A stretch of 64,000 nt of DNA. It comes from Branchiostoma lanceolatum. Its lineage: Eukaryota > Chordata > Leptocardii > Amphioxiformes > Branchiostomatidae. Of this stretch, positions 61,711 through 64,000 are shown in pieces. The notes under the pieces are model-generated. The model made no database searches, was not told the origin of the DNA, and saw nothing but the letters and a program-made list of their open reading frames with translations. Each line of letters opens with the position of its first letter. Within the stretch, counting starts at the first letter, position 1. The translations under genes were made by a program, and so were the position numbers. Location of the stretch: the NCBI RefSeq assembly GCF_035083965.1, contig NC_089729.1, positions 13,875,464-13,939,463 on the forward strand. The letters run 5' to 3'.

Positions 61711-63076
61711 CTACCGAGTGGACGCAGCGACCGAGGCAAGAGAACATTGGTCACAGTCCGACCGGGACTTCAGAGTGTGCCACTGCGCCACTGGCGACCG
61801 ATGCGATGCCTGCAGCCGCTCCCAGTGTGCAGTTTCCTGAGCACCCGTTGGGTGGCGCCCGAGTACAAACCTGCCGACGAAGTCGTCTCTACCTTTGCAG
61901 TTGTAGTCCCACACTACAAGGTTTTGGAAGAAAGTTTCAAAGATAAAAATTATTTAATTATAGCCATGCATTTTTTTTACCTATGTACATATGCAGGCAA
62001 TAGAACCGGCTTTATCAAACGAGACATAAATTTGATAATATCTACATTGAGCCATTTACAAACGCTTTATAATTTCTATTCTTAGTATTCCATTCTTGGT
62101 TTTGCCTTCATGAATATGTTTTATGAATCATGTAATTTCAAGATTTCCCTGGCCGGTAATATGTTACATACTAACAATATGTAAGCCATTTTTGTTGCAG
62201 TACGGACTTGCACTACGAGGTGTGCCCCCCTCCCCCTAGAAAGGATGTCACGTGACCCACCGGTGACGACGAGACTGACGTCATCCAACACGTCAGGCGT
62301 GACGTTGAAGCTGACGGACTCGTTGAAGACCGGGTCGATGGTGTTCTTCTTACACGACGTCTTCTTCGACTTCAACAGTCGGGTCCCCACCACCATCTGC
62401 ACCTTCACAAACGGATCTAGAATAAAGACGAAAAACTTTACGGTTAAAAGTGAAAAAAGTCCAAATAGACATAAAGCACGGACATCAACAACAACAACAC
62501 GACATAAAATGTCCTACTTGTGAAAAGACATTGCTAAAATATGCCACAATTCCTGTTAAAGACATACTTTTTCAGGTAATAGTAGCTGGAAGAACTTTTG
62601 TATTGTGTATGCATAACCTTGATATCTTATTGTTATCTAATCACCTGCGTTATTATGACCAAAATTATTGCCTATTAACTAAGACTATTTAGTATTTCAG
62701 CTCAATACATATGGCATTATGTAATTTTGCTATTACATACTTGAGGATGTGAATTTTACCAAAATAAATCAGGCTGTTGTGCCCAAAAAGTCATGCACAA
62801 TATGTCGGGTCGGTTGTTGAGGTACACAGACAATGCAAAGCATGCTGGTCATGCAGACACGGAAATGACGTCATACCACATCCGCTTTTGTCACTAGTAT
62901 TGGACAGGTGGACGGACTGACACGGACAGACAGAGGGACAGACGGACAGCCGTACCACAGCCGCCTATGATGTCCGTCTGTAACAGCTGGTTAGCCTTGA
63001 TGACGTCAACGTTCAGACGGCCGGCACTGGGCAGGTAGTTGATTGACAGCAGCACGTCGCCACGATCAGGGCTCAG
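61711..63076 (-). CDS. Synaptotagmin, C2B domain exons (3' part; gene continues right)
   Basis: Three phase-consistent exons on the minus strand: 62956-63076, 62261-62416 and 61711-61913 (stop). The encoded C2B domain starts RGDVLLSINYLPSAGRLNV and has calcium loop 1 with Asp in TDIIGGCDPFVK, the polybasic strand LLKSKKTSCKKN, DPVFNES, loop 3 VWDYNCKGRDDF, then HW and the WHTL end motif of synaptotagmins, followed by about 16 extra residues. In loop 3 the usual second Asp is Asn, while the other acidic ligands look present, so calcium binding may be weakened but not clearly lost. Synaptotagmins are vesicle membrane proteins that sense calcium in exocytosis. The N-terminal TM segment and C2A are not in the window. 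I cannot assign a subtype. Confidence 0.9.
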
Positions 63077-64000
63077 CTGCAACATGGAAAACATCAGTGT
63101 TTTTAATCAACATCCCATATAAGGCGTTCGCACTCACGTGACTATGACGTAAGAACTGTCCTCCATTTTGGAAGGTCAAACCTGAAAGCTACCAGAGAGC
63201 TTTGAGTTTGTTAGATTTAAATTCGTTTGTGCTTTGATTGAATCCCATATAAGGTGTTTGCACTCACGTGATTATGACGTAAGAATTGTTCGCCATGTTG
63301 GAATGTAGAACCTGGAAGCTACCTGCATGGTTAGTTCGGAGTTTGCATACTTAATTACGGTCACATAACCATGACATCATACACATGCAATTTGATACGT
63401 CTGGGTCTTATAAGTTTGACCAATTAGCATGGACGTCAGATGCAAAGACGTTATCAAAATATTTACGGCGACGACTACTTTTGGTTGGCCCTGGAGAGAG
63501 ATTCTACGGTCGTTGAAGGTAGTATATAGTGATTTAGTTATCTTGCTGACATTAAGTATAGAACATTCAGAAAACATTATATGTATTGCTGAAGATTAAT
63601 GATAACCAACTGCACCGTTATGCCTTTGGGCAAATCGGAGTATCTTATCATGTGGCATATTTCTGATCCACCATTACTCTATCTACCTCTCAACGACGTT
63701 ACTGATGGTTTGCATACTAATCAGCTTCTGGTACAATCTTTCATTGTAGATATGATGTCTTCCCCTAAAATTATATACGGTATGACACAGCAAAAGTTTA
63801 TAAAAAATTATGAATGTGCATGAACATATATGAAGACCCGTGACAGTTACGTAATTGTAATCACATTATGCAAATCAAGATGTTTAACCATTTAACTTGG
63901 CGGACAATGTTGTTACTGTCAAGGTTGACTCTGTAATAATGCATGACACTTTAATATCTTGAATGGAAAATCGTTAGGTTTTCTCTCTCCCCTATGCTTG
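63077..64000. other. Intron of the synaptotagmin gene, with repeats
   Basis: No further C2 exon is found up to the right edge. Two copies of the CACTCACGTGANTATGACGT repeat lie at 63122-63175 and 63250-63305, and a TTACGTAATTGTAATCACAT block is near 63850. Confidence 0.5.
63122..63305. repeat. CACTCACGTGANTATGACGTAA repeat, two direct copies
   Basis: ATATAAGGCGTTCGCACTCA and CGTGACTATGACGTAAGAAC at 63117-63160, and ATATAAGGTGTTTGCACTCA and CGTGATTATGACGTAAGAAT at 63246-63290; both continue TGTYCNCCATNTTGGAA and ACCTG(A/G)AAGCTACC. The period is about 129 nt. A third copy is at 52440. Confidence 0.75.

Overview
This is animal genomic DNA: split genes with GT-AG introns, long gene-poor stretches, microsatellites, and many short inverted-repeat and retroposon-like elements. 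The encoded proteins (a tandem family of type-B carboxylesterases, an HSD17B8-like reductase, a galactose 3-O-sulfotransferase, an SBK-type kinase and a synaptotagmin) resemble vertebrate families but are not vertebrate orthologue-identical. Together with compact introns and abundant small mobile elements this suggests an invertebrate deuterostome, most likely an amphioxus (Branchiostoma). The organism is an inference from memory, not a search result.
Layout. 1-15.8 kb is a carboxylesterase cluster: A (minus strand, only exon 1 inside the window), B (minus, five coding exons, complete) and C (plus, five coding exons, complete). A and B are tandem copies, and the 5' parts of both lie in a 2.1-kb duplication offset by about 5.9 kb. 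B and C are head to head across about 5.4 kb of repeat-rich DNA holding a large inverted repeat of GC-rich subrepeats, a TIR transposon and a short element flanked by 11-bp direct repeats. 16.2-21.7 kb is a nine-exon HSD17B8-like SDR gene with a dead non-LTR retrotransposon 3' end in intron 2. 21.7-25.3 kb is intergenic with a tRNA-like SINE and a hairpin element. 25.3-27.6 kb is a two-exon Golgi sulfotransferase of the GAL3ST family. 27.6-31.7 kb is intergenic. 31.7-32.75 kb is the single coding exon of an SBK-family kinase on the minus strand, with probable upstream non-coding exons and a TATA-containing promoter near 35.5 kb. 35.5-61.7 kb has no gene I can support; it holds minisatellites (20-bp, 22-bp and about 55-60-bp units), microsatellites, MITE-like elements and several GC-richer unique patches that could be regulatory. 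61.7-63.1 kb has the last three exons of a synaptotagmin C2B domain on the minus strand; the rest of that gene lies beyond the right edge.
The genes do not form one pathway. The esterases are predicted secreted or membrane-tethered alpha/beta hydrolases that have diverged from each other around the active-site gorge. The other genes are single, unrelated cellular genes. Most of the unusual content is in the repeat architecture: the esterase duplication and inversion, and a six-copy array of YY1-like motifs spaced two helical turns apart next to a CRE.
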